DNA from: Anticarsia gemmatalis
Lineage: Eukaryota; Arthropoda; Insecta; Lepidoptera; Erebidae
Length of the DNA: 64,000 nt
Direction: 5' to 3'
NCBI RefSeq assembly: GCF_050436995.1
Contig: NC_134755.1
Location: 5,953,001-6,017,000, forward strand
Shown piece after piece: positions 1-11,700 of this stretch. Every line of letters begins with the position of its first letter. The stretch's first letter is position 1. A program made the position numbers and the translations under genes. The notes below the pieces were generated by a model. It ran no database searches. It saw only the letters and a list, made by a program, of their open reading frames with translations, and was not told the origin of the DNA.

Positions 1-125
1 GGGGTCAAATATTTTGAGAAACAAAAAGCCGCAAAAGTCAACAGTTTGGTTGGTTCTACTCCATTCGTTGTAAGTTATTAGAATAAACTGCAAACATTTT
101 TTTAAGTCGGGCCACAAAAACAAAA

Positions 126-131
126 TTTATT
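126..131 (-). terminator. Possible poly(A) signal of the 301-812 gene
   Basis: The minus strand reads AATAAA about 170 nt after the candidate stop codon at 301. It supports, but does not prove, a 3' end here; such hexamers are common in AT-rich DNA. Confidence 0.3.
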
Positions 132-300
132 GACACAGATTTAAAAAAGCATTTACCAAATGTATTCCCAGCAATATTAAAATATGACTTTAATAGGCAT
201 AAAACATCTGAGATCACATTCCAAATTACAAGTCCTTATCAAACCAAACAAAGGTCATATACTGCACCAAACTAATTCACCCAACAGTTTTCAATTATCT

Positions 301-812
301 TTATCCATGGACATCTACTATCAGTGTTCCATTCAGTAGGATTTTATATCCGGGTGTTCCGTCAGACTGAATGTAATCAAGCCATTCCGGGACAAAGGAG
401 ACCTCCTTCATTAACTCGCTCCTACTAAAATATTCATTAACCGTAGTTGATAAGTACAGGATTAGATCGGATATTGTGGCGTCAAATTCGATTTTAGTAA
501 GATAGGTCGCATCTTCAATGGACAGGACTATTTTTAGAATTCAATCCATTTGTGATAAAAATAGACCACTACATTCGATTAATAAATAGCAAAATAATAA
601 GCAGCAAAAATATATCTACTTTAATAGTATTTTAAAGTGATTTTCAAGTAATTTTTAGGCTAAAATGTATAAAAAAACAAACGAAACGACAAAAGAACAT
701 CATACCCGTCATCAATATTTTAAGTTCTATGAAGGTTCCATCATAAAAATAAATCTACAAAGCGATGCTTACCGCCACGCGTTGCATGTATCCACTGGGC
801 ATAGTGAAGCAT
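301..812 (-). CDS. Candidate two-exon gene for an unrecognised protein of about 88 residues
   Basis: Seen: on the minus strand an ATG at 812-810 opens a 40-nt exon (MLHYAQWIHATRG plus one base) ending at 773 before a GTAAGC donor. A second frame, 527-301, starts after an AG at 529-528 and runs 74 codons to a TAA at 303-301. Both borders are phase 1, so they join in frame (G plus TC gives Val) across a 245-nt intron. An in-frame stop lies just upstream of each exon. Exon 2 has a protein-like composition, rich in Asp, Glu, Val and Gly, with stretches such as VPEWLDYIQSDGTPGYKILL. A minus-strand AATAAA lies at 131-126, about 170 nt past the stop. The acceptor tract is weak, and an alternative acceptor at 514-513 would drop five residues. 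No signal peptide or known domain was recognised. It could also be a decayed transposon fragment. Function unknown. Confidence 0.45.
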
Positions 813-1304
813 AGAGTAGTGTTAGGTACAGAGAGATGCGGGTCACGTAGACGCGAGTGTGTCAGGTGAGGCAAAAGATACTGATCGCAGACACGTGCCA
901 CGCTCGCGACACAAAATACACTCGGATAGTGCTTGCAATGTTGGCAATGATCGTTTGCTGCCCCATGTCAAGACGAAAATGTAAGTGGGTTTTTGCGAGA
1001 CAAAAAAATTGCCTTAAATACAGTCGCCACGAAAATAATGACAATAGTTACAACCTAATATTAAAACAGTAATTAGCGTTGTTGAAATATAGTCTTATGC
1101 AAATCTTTTGTTAGGCGTATAATGTAGAAAGACCGGCGCTTGGCAACTTTATAGAAATAAATTATCCTTTGAATGAAACAGGTCAGTATCGGGCAAGCGC
1201 CTCAGGGGCCACTAATTCAATCAATTGGCCTACCATAAATAAAATGGTAGACAGTTTGCGATACGAGACACGGGTCCACACGTAATTGAGAAGCAAGAAT
1301 ATAG

Positions 1305-1541
1305 ACGGCTGCAAGCGACAAATCAATTAAGCTCGAAGCAGATAAAGAGGATGCATCAATAATTTACTTTGAAATAAATGAAACCCTTCCCGATACGTCT
1401 GCAGGATACGCTAATGTAAATTTTACGATAAAGATTAAGACATGGTAGAGCGGAGACATTAATACTGCGCGCTGCGAAATTAACGATCCTGACTTAACAT
1501 TGCTAATGCTAGATTCACAATTATCTGTAGGACTTCTGTAA
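1305..1541 (+). pseudogene. Possible broken coding exon (one internal TAG)
   Basis: After a plus-strand AG at 1303-1304 the frame reads 47 codons (including YFEINETLPDTSAGYANVNF) to a TAG at 1446-1448, then a further 30 codons to a TAA at 1539-1541. The predicted peptide has a balanced, protein-like composition on both sides of the stop. No family was recognised. It may be the remnant of a gene or transposon, an exon whose 3' border lies before the TAG, or chance, since the minus strand is also open here. Confidence 0.2.
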
Positions 1542-4500
1542 AATGCCATCTACCATTAATTGCCTGAGTAGAAGCGGATTTTATCAGCTAAAATAAAGCT
1601 GAACACTTAGGGACAAGTATACATTGTAAATAAACAAAACAAATCCAAATGAAAACAAACAGGAAATTAGATAGCAGGCCTGGAGGGGCTTATAGAATAA
1701 TCCGTGTTTTTGTTAAGGGTGCCCTGCCAACAAATGGGAGTGACAGTGTCTACACTAGAAAATTAATCGTGAAAAATCTCTTGAAGCGGGAGGACGCTGG
1801 GGATAAAAGGAGCAGCCGCTAAATCGCGCCACGTGCGCTGTCTATTAACAGTTGACACTATTGGGCTAAAGCCAAAGGGAGATCAGTAAACACACTATAA
1901 ACTTTCGGTATAATTTATCGTGAAGTGTTCCAAAGATAGGACACGCACAGTTAAACTCAACTAGTTCCTTGATCTTAAATGGATGGAAATTATCGCGTTG
2001 ATTTAACTGTCTATAACAGTTTATTGATATTGAATTTTATTGCAATAGTTCGACGTTAAACATAAAATTATGAATCGTGACTGGCACAGTTACATTTTGA
2101 TTGGACATTATGGCTTTTAAGACTGGGTATACTAAATAAACATTTGATAGGAAGTTGTTCATAAAAAGTAATGAAGATAAAAATGTCTTCAAACAAAAGC
2201 GTCATTGGTATATCTGTGTAATTTAACGTAAAATATGTCCCCGTATATCAAAGTTTGTAATATATGATCGTTTTGTTATCAATACTTGGTACATTACGAG
2301 TTATCTGACGTTCAATGAGTAACAAATTAGATGAGGTCTACCGCAGGGCGTTATCTGGCTCCCTCTTTCGCGTCACTCCCGTCGCCCCATCGCATCGCTG
2401 TAGGCTTTGCTTATCGTAGTTCTATTCCGAAATTTTCGGTATTAGACGTTCGCTTAATTCATGGTGCATCGATAAGATATTGAAGGACTAATCTGTATTA
2501 ATAGGATTTGAGAGAGGTGGGATCTTGGCTGATAAAAAAGAAGTTTGTTTAGCAGGAATTTGCCGGAAATACCTATAACAATATGTTGGTGTCGAAGAGC
2601 ATTGGAATGAGAAGAGTAAATATGTGTCGTATGGTGTCTACATTGGCCACACAAGTAACTCATAATATTTGTAAATAAAAATCAATGATTGATTTCACAG
2701 CCGAAATTAAACTTTCGTTAAAATTGCAAATGCTTATTATGGCCAAAAATAGCAAAGGTAAAGCAAACCGCCCTATGCAGGTTAACAGATTTTGCTTTAA
2801 TTAGAATTATGCATACACATTTGCGTTTCATCAAGTCTAAACGAGATATAGTATATCATACAAAGAAACACAGCAGGTGCAAATAGGTCACTTCCACCAT
2901 AAACTTATACAGCCTATATTCTTTACGGCTCTCGACCTGAAATTGGGTGTTTGCACTCATCAAAATGAACAAGTTTTGTTCCGCGAGTTGAGAAAATTTA
3001 TGCATGTTTTGTTCATTCTAATAAAAAAAGTAAGCGAAGTTCCCCTTCCTTCGTGACGAGATTCACTAAAATTTCGCGAGTCTATTATATGGAAAATGTT
3101 GCCAAAGTAAAACGAGTCGACGACAAAAATAACTTTTTTCATTTGCATTGGATTAAAATACTGCTTCGTTTACGAAAAACACGGCATTTATGATAAACAA
3201 TTGCAGTTCAAAACTCATTTCGTGTAGTCTTTGTTCTGTTGGCTCACGATCCATAAATTCTGTTAAAATGAAACAACTTTTTTAAGATAAATCGCAAGAT
3301 TTGTTACCGAGCGCTGAACACACAATGAGTAACAAATTGCACTAGAGATATACCGCGGATGCGTTTATCTCGCAGTAGCGACGTTCATGATGCTCTCATG
3401 TTACACGGATTTTCTGTATCGGATAGTGAATTAAAAATGGTTGCTACAATCATTCTGGACGTGTAGGAATTTATTATTTTAAGCCCTTTGTATTTGCTAG
3501 CAATAAACTACGTGTTTCTTATTTTAACTACTGAAATATTAACTAAATCAATTATCCTCACAATTTATTATTTTTCAACCCATTTATTTTCAGCTGATTC
3601 GCCACTACAAATCACACTTGGTTTTCTATAAAGAACACCATAAAACGGAATAGCCAGAGGTAATAGTACCGTCGATTCCCCATACGATAACGGAGTCCCC
3701 TAAACACACACTCCTGTCGCATTTGTCCTCTCCTTATCTGCGACAAACAGTTTTAAAAAAAATCTGCGGGGCAATTTTTTATTCGTTTATCACCAAACAT
3801 TTTTCAAGGCAATTACACAATTGTTAAGATTGTTGGTGAACGCAAGCATTCTAATTTTTATTTTTATTCTTATCGGGCTTTAAACATTCAGTGTAATGAG
3901 CCAGACGGTCTAACGCGACGATTTAGGAATGACTATAACAGTTACCATGAGAGAAGAGATTAGTAATCGCAGATAGCGTTATGGGGGCTAATACAATTCT
4001 GTTCTCTTTGGTCTAAAATTGTCTTTTGCGATTCTTGTTGGGGAATCTTTGTTAAAAAGTAAAATATTCAGATTGAGTACTAATGAATTTGTTCTTTTTT
4101 TTGCTAGCTCTTAATGTGTATTGTGTAGTTCGTATTTACCTATAGTTCTTAATGTTTAACATAAAGCAAAAAATATAAATTTTAATTTGAAATGAATGCA
4201 GTACTCATTAGTAACGACTGTAGGAATAATATAATGACAGCAGTTTTTTTTCTCACAACAGGACCTTTTATAATACCAATCGAAGATGTTATTTCAAAAT
4301 ACATGTTCAACGCTGAGAAGAGAAAGAAAAATAAAAATTTCACACACCAATTCTAATGCAGCGTCATGCAAACACGCCACAAAATTTTATGGGATTACTT
4401 CAGATAGATGAGGGCATTAGAGAGTGTTGTCACCAAATGTATCCCACCCCTTTACCCCTAGTCGTTATGAGAACGACAGTCCTTTATCAAACGGCACAGC

Positions 4501-6750
4501 GACAATACTTTAGAAACTTTTGCATTTCCTTAGAATAAATGTGGAGGCACGTACGACAGTTCTAGTCTCAGCTCGGATAAAGTTAAGGAGTTAGAATTGG
4601 GCCATGGTCTGTTTGCGCTTGGTTTTGATCTTTCGTCTTACTTACGATATTGGGAATATCGAATAACTATTAAGTAAATAGTATTTTAGTTTAAGCAAAA
4701 GGGTTTGAAGAAATATTAGTATGTCTTTCGAAACTTATTTTGCATGCGATTTACAACTCAATGAATATTTCGTAATTAAAATCACACGAAGCATTCGAGC
4801 CCACTATAAGTGCGAAATAAAATACTATTCTAGGTTTAAAAGCAAACCCTACAAAATTAGTAAACTGGCAGCTGAAACAAAACTTTACGTTGCAAATAAA
4901 TGAAAACAAAACCACACGCCAAATTGGATTACAAACAGAGGTACAACACCGCCTAAAAGGGGGAACATTTTCCATTTCTGATGTACGAAATCATAAATTC
5001 AACATATCATTACATACTAAAGGCAAATAATAGCAATAAAAGAAACTTTCATATTTTCAACTGAGATGTTATAACAGGAAATGAAATAAAAAATAATAGG
5101 ATAAGTCCCGACAATGCCGCATGATATAGTCATTAGTTACAATCAAAGATTTATCTTATGATTTGAGTTGAGTTGTGACAATTGAGCACATAAAAGACAA
5201 TGGGGCTGTTTGCTGGCCTCGAATATTTTCGATAAATTTCTCTGTGATATTCTGTAGATCACTATTATGTGACATGAGACAAATTCGAAATCTAGGATGA
5301 TATTAGGTTACAAAACGTACTTCTATATTATTTAAACCTTTGCCTCCACATTTTGAGAATGGTTGTGAATTGTTAAAATGTTAGAAGGTGGATGGTGAGA
5401 TTATGCTTTTAACCCATTCTTTTCGAATTGTTGATGTTTGTTTTTTACTATTTTTTCCGCCTTGTTCATGAATACCGTTTCATTGGAAAATATTGATTTT
5501 TGTGAAAGTACTATAAATATTCATCTGCTATTGAAAACTATATCAGTCATCGGACAACGGACCAGTTCAACGAGTTCCATTTGTTCACGGGACCATTGTT
5601 CAAAAATATCGATTCATTCGTACCAGAACTCAGACAACGGCTTTCATAAAACAGGAGGTAGATTGTTTCCAACATTTGTCGGAAGACAGGGAATGGATTC
5701 GGACTAATACGTACCCTTCCACGAACCCTCGCATAAAGTAGAAAATGCCTTCGGTCCGCGATTTCCGACGGACTCGTATTGTCTGCCTCGGTGCGTGCAA
5801 CCCTTCCTTATTAAACAGACGAAAGTTTTATTTCGTAGGTGTGGGTTCGTTTGATTAAATTTTGTTTGTAAAACAATATTTTAACGCCGATCCCCTAACA
5901 TTTGCCGCCATTAACGTATTTACCTTGCCTCCATTTTATTTGCCCTTATTAAAATGTACGGCGGTGTCTCGACTGAGCCATAAATTGATACCTAAGTCGG
6001 AGGTTTAGGATAAAAATCTCTTAAGTCATCCTTATCGTAAATTGGAAGGTCAAAGAGTTTTATTGTAGTTTATTTGTATAGTGCAAGCAGCAAGGTCTCT
6101 AAAATATTTTTCAATAGTGTGTTTACCATTAGTTATAAAAATTAATTGTTACTAATATTATTCGTTTTGTGATATAGAACTAAACCCTTGTTTTACTTGG
6201 GATTTTTTTTGTAAAACTGAGCATCCTGTGAAAGACGAGGAGGAAAAACATTGCATAGACATGAAAATGTCGATGGAATTTCACAATTCATCGGGTTTCA
6301 ACTCACAAGAAACAAATGTTGATATTAAATTTCGTACAAATTTTCCTTCGCTTAAATAAATAATAGTAACTCTCCACTCCTGAGCAAAGGTCATGGAATG
6401 AGACATAAAATTAGGATTAGGAATAATTTTTTTTTTAGCTATAGTGAATACTTTTGTTTAATGTAGTACATCCGTCATACAGTCGTCAGTCAGTATAATC
6501 TAGTTGCTGATTAGTAGACATATGCATGATTTCCAATATTTTAGTGTTTTACCTAAAATATTTTAAGGCAAAACAACAATACTTATAATTAAAAGAAGGC
6601 ACAGAATAACAAAAAAACTACGTCATTTATTACTTCATCATTTGAGTTTCTAGTTCAGAACAATGGTTAAAAACAATAATGTTATATTTTACTGTAATAA
6701 TTGTTTTCATTTCTATAACTTTTCTTCAATACGAGTTTATCTAGTTATTC

Positions 6751-6756
6751 TATAAC
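6751..6756 (+). promoter_or_regulatory. Possible TATA box of the first MBF2 gene
   Basis: TATAAC lies 71 nt before the ATG at 6822. A TCA start-like triplet at 6778-6780 is about 29 nt downstream, a usual TATA-to-start distance. The match is by eye only. Confidence 0.3.
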
Positions 6757-6821
6757 CGTTCATCAATCCGGATGCGCTCATAACTACTTGGTCCTTTTTG
6801 TACTAAATTTTCGTTACAAAA

Positions 6822-8454
6822 ATGAAGTTTGTCTTTTTAGTCTTTCTGACATATATAATGGCAGTAACGTGTGATGATTTCACAGATGGAAACGCAAATA
6901 ATATTACAAATAAAAAGATATTGTATAAAACGAAATTACAGTATAAAAGAATACCGTTCATAAGACAGGTTAAGAATTGGTTTTACAGTGCACCAGGAGT
7001 GATACGAGTAAGTACACTTTTATTTTCATCTTTCTTTCCTGTATATACTTATGATCGTTCTACATCTATATAATTTATTAATTATCTAGTGTGAGCGCGT
7101 CAATTAATGTAATTTCCAAAAATTTGAATGACAACAAAAGTTTTATATTATATTAAAATTAAAATACTTATACCATTATATCTATACTAATATTATAAAG
7201 CTGAAGAGTTTGTTTGTTTGATTGTTTGTTTGTTTGAACGCGCTAATCTCAGGTACTACGGGTCCGATTTGAAAAATTCTTTTAATGTTAGATAGCCCAT
7301 TTATCGAGGAAGGCTTTAGGCTATACAACTTCACGCTACGAGCTGAGTAGCAACGAAAAATGTTACAAAAAACGGGGAAAATTCTCTTTTATGTGACGCA
7401 AGCGAAGTTGCGCGTATCAGCTAGTAAATTTATAAAAAGGTACTTTAACCATGTTTTTTCCAATAATATATTGACATAATTAATTATTCTTAAACCTGAG
7501 TATCTAACATTAAAGTCGTTGAGTATTTGCTAAAAAAATTAAAAGCAGCAAGCACCATATAACATTTAATAACTACAACTAAACAAATACAGCCAACAAA
7601 CTAAACGTGAAATACATCCACACTTTTCCCAGAAAGCGATGTCAGCTCATGTATATGTACGAAGACTTTCCTTCAATTTTCTTTCGGTGCTTCGATAGGT
7701 TCTTCAGTCAATACAATTTGTGGTGCCATGAAATATTCAGTATCGTTCACGGGAGCCGCGAGTGACTGTATGGTTTACCAATTACCTAACCACTTGTGGT
7801 AATATATTGTTTGTTAGGTTCAGTGATAGATTGATATTAATTTTATGTTTAATTAATTTTATAATTATAATGGTGCGCAATAATTAGTTTTCGATACTAT
7901 TTTTTTTTAACTAATTGGGAAAATTAAAGAATATGGAGAATAAACTATCTTTGTATATATTTTGTTTCTATTCGTCTACGTTTTGCTTAATATGAATTCC
8001 ATTTTCTTTCTATTTATTGGTCTGATATAATCGTAATATAAATATTCAGGAAACATAGCAAGAGTCATCTCTTATCTCGGGTTACCCCTGCTTTTGTGTC
8101 TTGTACTCCCAATATACAATGTATAAGTTGTGTTTATAATTTCCAAAAATTTCCTCTCTTAGTGTCTCTACACTTCCTAAAGAATCTTCATACCACATTT
8201 CAACTTTCTACGCTCAGTAGTTTCGGCGGTGCGTTGTCTGTCAGTCAGTCACCCAGTAACAGAAGAGTTTTATAAAAGTACATACTATTATGTTCATGAT
8301 TGTTGTGTTTCAGAGTGTATCAGCTTATGACAATCTACGCTCGAAAGCGATCGTCCAGATCACAGCAGGAGGTGTCGGCTTCAGTTACATCAACCTAAGG
8401 ATACAAAGCGAAAGAGGAAAACCTCTGGATTACACAGTAACATTGTACGGATAG
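6822..8454 (+). CDS. MBF2-family secreted protein, copy 1 (exons 6822-7007 and 8314-8454)
   Basis: Seen: exon 1 (62 codons) starts with a typical signal peptide (MKFVFLVFLTYIMAVTC) and ends at a GTAAGT donor at 7008. Exon 2 starts after a TTTCAG acceptor at 8313 and gives 46 codons to TAG at 8452-8454. The intron is 1306 nt, phase 0. The product is 108 residues. Exon 2 carries the family signature: a YDN start, then ITAGGVGFSYINLRI, and a final YTVTLYG. Known: MBF2-family proteins are small arthropod proteins named after a Bombyx co-activator of FTZ-F1; most members carry signal peptides, so a secreted role is likely for them. Length fits the family. Copy 2 at 25224-27888 has the same exon structure, which points to an old duplication. 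A Helitron (7181-7424) sits in the intron. The family call is firm; the physiological role is unknown. Confidence 0.85.
7181..7424 (+). mobile_element. Short non-autonomous Helitron, copy 1
   Basis: It begins TCTATACTAATATTATAAAG and ends in CTAG, preceded by a short GC-rich hairpin (GCGAAGTTGCGC region). It is flanked by A at 7180 and T at 7425, the A|T insertion site typical of Helitrons. It is 244 bp with a GTTT-rich stretch near the 5' end. It has no coding capacity. A close relative is at 40434-40675. It lies in the intron of the first MBF2 gene. Confidence 0.8.
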
Positions 8455-8705
8455 TCTTTATTTATAACTGAAATGTAGCCAAATGTGAATCGATGAAGAA
8501 GATAACTTTTATGTACAATTTTATAACAGAAGGAACTACGTATTTCCGTGACTTACGATATTTGTCAAAGGGTAACATTGCAATTTAAAATTTAAGTGTA
8601 TATTGACAGTACTAAAGGCTTATTACACTGATGTTTTCATACAAAAAATGTGACGGTGTATACATATTTTTGATCGTGATTATACGCTATACATGTTGTA
8701 TTATA

Positions 8706-8711
8706 AATAAA
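8706..8711 (+). terminator. Probable poly(A) signal of MBF2 copy 1
   Basis: AATAAA lies 252 nt after the stop at 8454, within an AT-rich stretch; it is the first good plus-strand hexamer noted. Confidence 0.5.
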
Positions 8712-11700
8712 TAGTAAAATTCAATTCAAAAGTAGAAAAGGAATTTTATTTCGTTTTATTTTTACTTTTACCCGCAAATCCTGCAAACAGGTTTCATAGG
8801 GTAAAATATTAAACAAAGCTAAAACATTTTAGTCTGAAATAGCAGTTCCGCGTGGCGAGGGTGCGGTTTCCGAAACGTATGGCCACAACGTATAAAGGGT
8901 TCGTACTAACGTTTCTCTATTATGCACGTATAACGTTGGTATATTGGAGTATATTCCTAAAACCGCACTGTCGGCAGCAACGGTCCGGTTAAAACTTTAT
9001 ATAAACAGTTTTGAAAATGTTAGAATTAGAACCTATTTTGTACTTTAAATTCGTATTTGTAAAGAAAAGGATGCCATTTAAATAATTTGCAATTTCGTAA
9101 TTGGTGGCAACCTGTTCTCTCGGTTATCTTTATGGGGCTAAAAACCGAATTGATAAGTGGTACAGCCGTTGCCGTCCCTTTTAAAAAAAACGGGTAATCG
9201 ATTTCGATCTAGTTAGCCATCAATATTAGCGGTTTCAGTTTTAATGAAAACGATTAATTCCACTGTTCTATCAGTCTCGTCTCTACTGTAAAATTTTAAT
9301 ATAACACAAAGAGAACTGCACAAATTTTCATTACCACATTGAATAATTTCAATTGCAAAAAGTGTAAATTTTCTAGTGAGTACTTAAAGCAAGCGAACAT
9401 GCTTATAAACATACACACAGACATAAAAGGTAAAGTGCTTGTTTAAATAGTATAGTAGCAGACAGGTCCGTCTACCGCAATACCGCACGCTGTATATTAT
9501 ACAGACAGGTGGAACCACCGGCTAAAGAGAGACTGCGGTAAATCAAGATGAGGACTTATGGTGTAATGTTAAACAGTTTATACTAATTAGTTATAGCTGC
9601 TAATGAAAAAGCGCTTGCATTAATACTGTAATGGTAACTAGTTTTGTGAGATTGATAGAAACTTTAGAATACATCCAAATTCGCTTCCTCAAAATTATTT
9701 TTACTATAGTTATAAAACTAGTAGGGAACCAGTAGGGATTTCTATCTTTTACTAACTGCATAAGCAATTCATGCATCTATGATTACCAAAGCCACCCGCT
9801 ATAAATTTATAGTACCAAATAATAGCAAGGAAAACTTTCAATTAATGTGAAGACGCTAACGGAAGTTTTTAGCAAATAAAATAGTACTCGGATCACAATC
9901 TAGGGTCATATTAGCGATTAAATCAATTGGTGAAATCTATGATTTTTAATCTTCATACTCACCTCCACAGACTGATAATCTTAACTGTCGTGTGTGTGCC
10001 AATATGACTAGCTATCACGCAATCAAAACGATATAGCAGTCGCAGGACTCAGCTGGAGCCTAAACAGGTCCAAAATTACTAAATAATAATGAAGGCCTTT
10101 TTAGAAATGCGCAGCAACACGGCGCGTTTAAAAACGTAGTGTGCACAGGCTCTAAAGTAATGATTCACAAGCCCCAACATTTATTTAGTGGGATCAATTG
10201 CGTGATTATTGCAGCGCTTGAGTAACAAAAACACAAATAAATAATTGAAATCGGAAGCAATAATAGCAAATATACGGACAAAATTAGTCATAATTCATTA
10301 CAATTGGAACTTTTATTCACTACTTAAGTCCCTTAAATATCAATTTTGTTTGTTTGTACAAACATAAATCCAGTGTTTTGTAAAGCTACTCGTATATTTA
10401 TTTTAATAGCAGTAGCGGGGTCCCCTTGAATCGACCTCGCTCATCCATCATTCCTTACTAATAACCTCTCAACCGAGTAGTTCATTATATTCTAAGTCAA
10501 TATACCATCGATGGCTTTTATTTTTATTGTTATTTCGATTAAAAGTTGTAACAAGAAAAGATAAGGAATTAGTAGCATATTTTGAAAATGAAGGAGAAGA
10601 ATTTTAAACCGAAAGATTGATACCTCACATATGCTAGTCATATAAAAATGACTATTCTCTTTGCTGTAACCTTAAGCCAAATGGAGCATCAGAATCATAT
10701 TTTATTTCATTTTAATTTCTGGTATTTCTCAATTGCACGCAGGAGCTATTGTATTTCATTATTATTAGCTCTGCTTAAAAAAAATATTTGCAGTTTATTG
10801 ACAGAATTATCAAGAAGAAAATGAGAGAGAAGGAATGAGACATTTTATTTCCACTTTTACCAAAACACATTTCTTTCGTCGGCTCTTTACTCTATACATT
10901 TTTTATTAGGTATATTTCCCTGCTGGTACTAATTAGTGCACCCCATGTGTGCCATGAATTGTTGATGTGCGACACGCTTTATTCATTTTATTCCACACGA
11001 GAGTATACGATCACCATCATGTGACTACCGCACTCCCATACTCATAGTCATTATTAATATGAGTCAACGAAAATAGTAAACTACGAATGTACTAGCTTTT
11101 AGTACGGTTTTTGTGTTAATAAACGTACTTGATGGTCGAGTGTCAAAAGTTTTATTAAATGAGAAGGATATGCACTCGCCTGGGAACAAACGAAGGGCAA
11201 TTTTTAAGAGAACAAATATTTTTTAAATAAATATTCTGCAGCCACTATAGCAGTGATGTATCAAGGGCGCTGGTCAAAATTTCATACGAGTTAAAATTTC
11301 AATTATCTTAAAAACCAACATAGATGCTAAAATGCCAAGAATTCTGTTAACGATTGCTTGTTATACTCTTGATAATATTCGGGTTACATCAAAAATCTAA
11401 GGTTTTGAAATATTCAGAGGAAAATATTTTAATAGCAACAGTAAACAACGTTCATTTATAATCATTAAAAGTGAAACAGCCTATTAAAAACAAAGCAGGT
11501 GATTTCTATTCATAGCCTGAGAGGATTTAATAACATTTTAAAGTATAAGTGTCGTACAAGGCGGTGACAAGGATGCAACAATGCAAAAATATGCTATGCA
11601 GTGATTTATTACGTAATAAATTGTCTCTCCGCATCTTGAATAGACCACCCTCACATGACTTACATGACGTGGGTGTCACATAAAGATTTTAATATTGCAC

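Larger units (their letters stand above)
813..6821. other. Stretch without a confirmed gene
   Basis: AT-rich sequence with scattered open frames at chance length. Points worth noting are a plus-strand protein-like frame with one internal stop at 1305-1541, and a diverged local repeat pair near 2314-2355 and 3324-3371. GC-richer patches occur at about 1130-1210, 1770-1860 and 2335-2420. No gene could be supported between these. Confidence 0.5.

Noticed and set aside
9969..10070. Exon-like segment on the minus strand between TGTTTAG and a very good GTGAGTATG donor
   Set aside because: All three frames contain stops; it could only be a non-coding exon, for which there is no further evidence.
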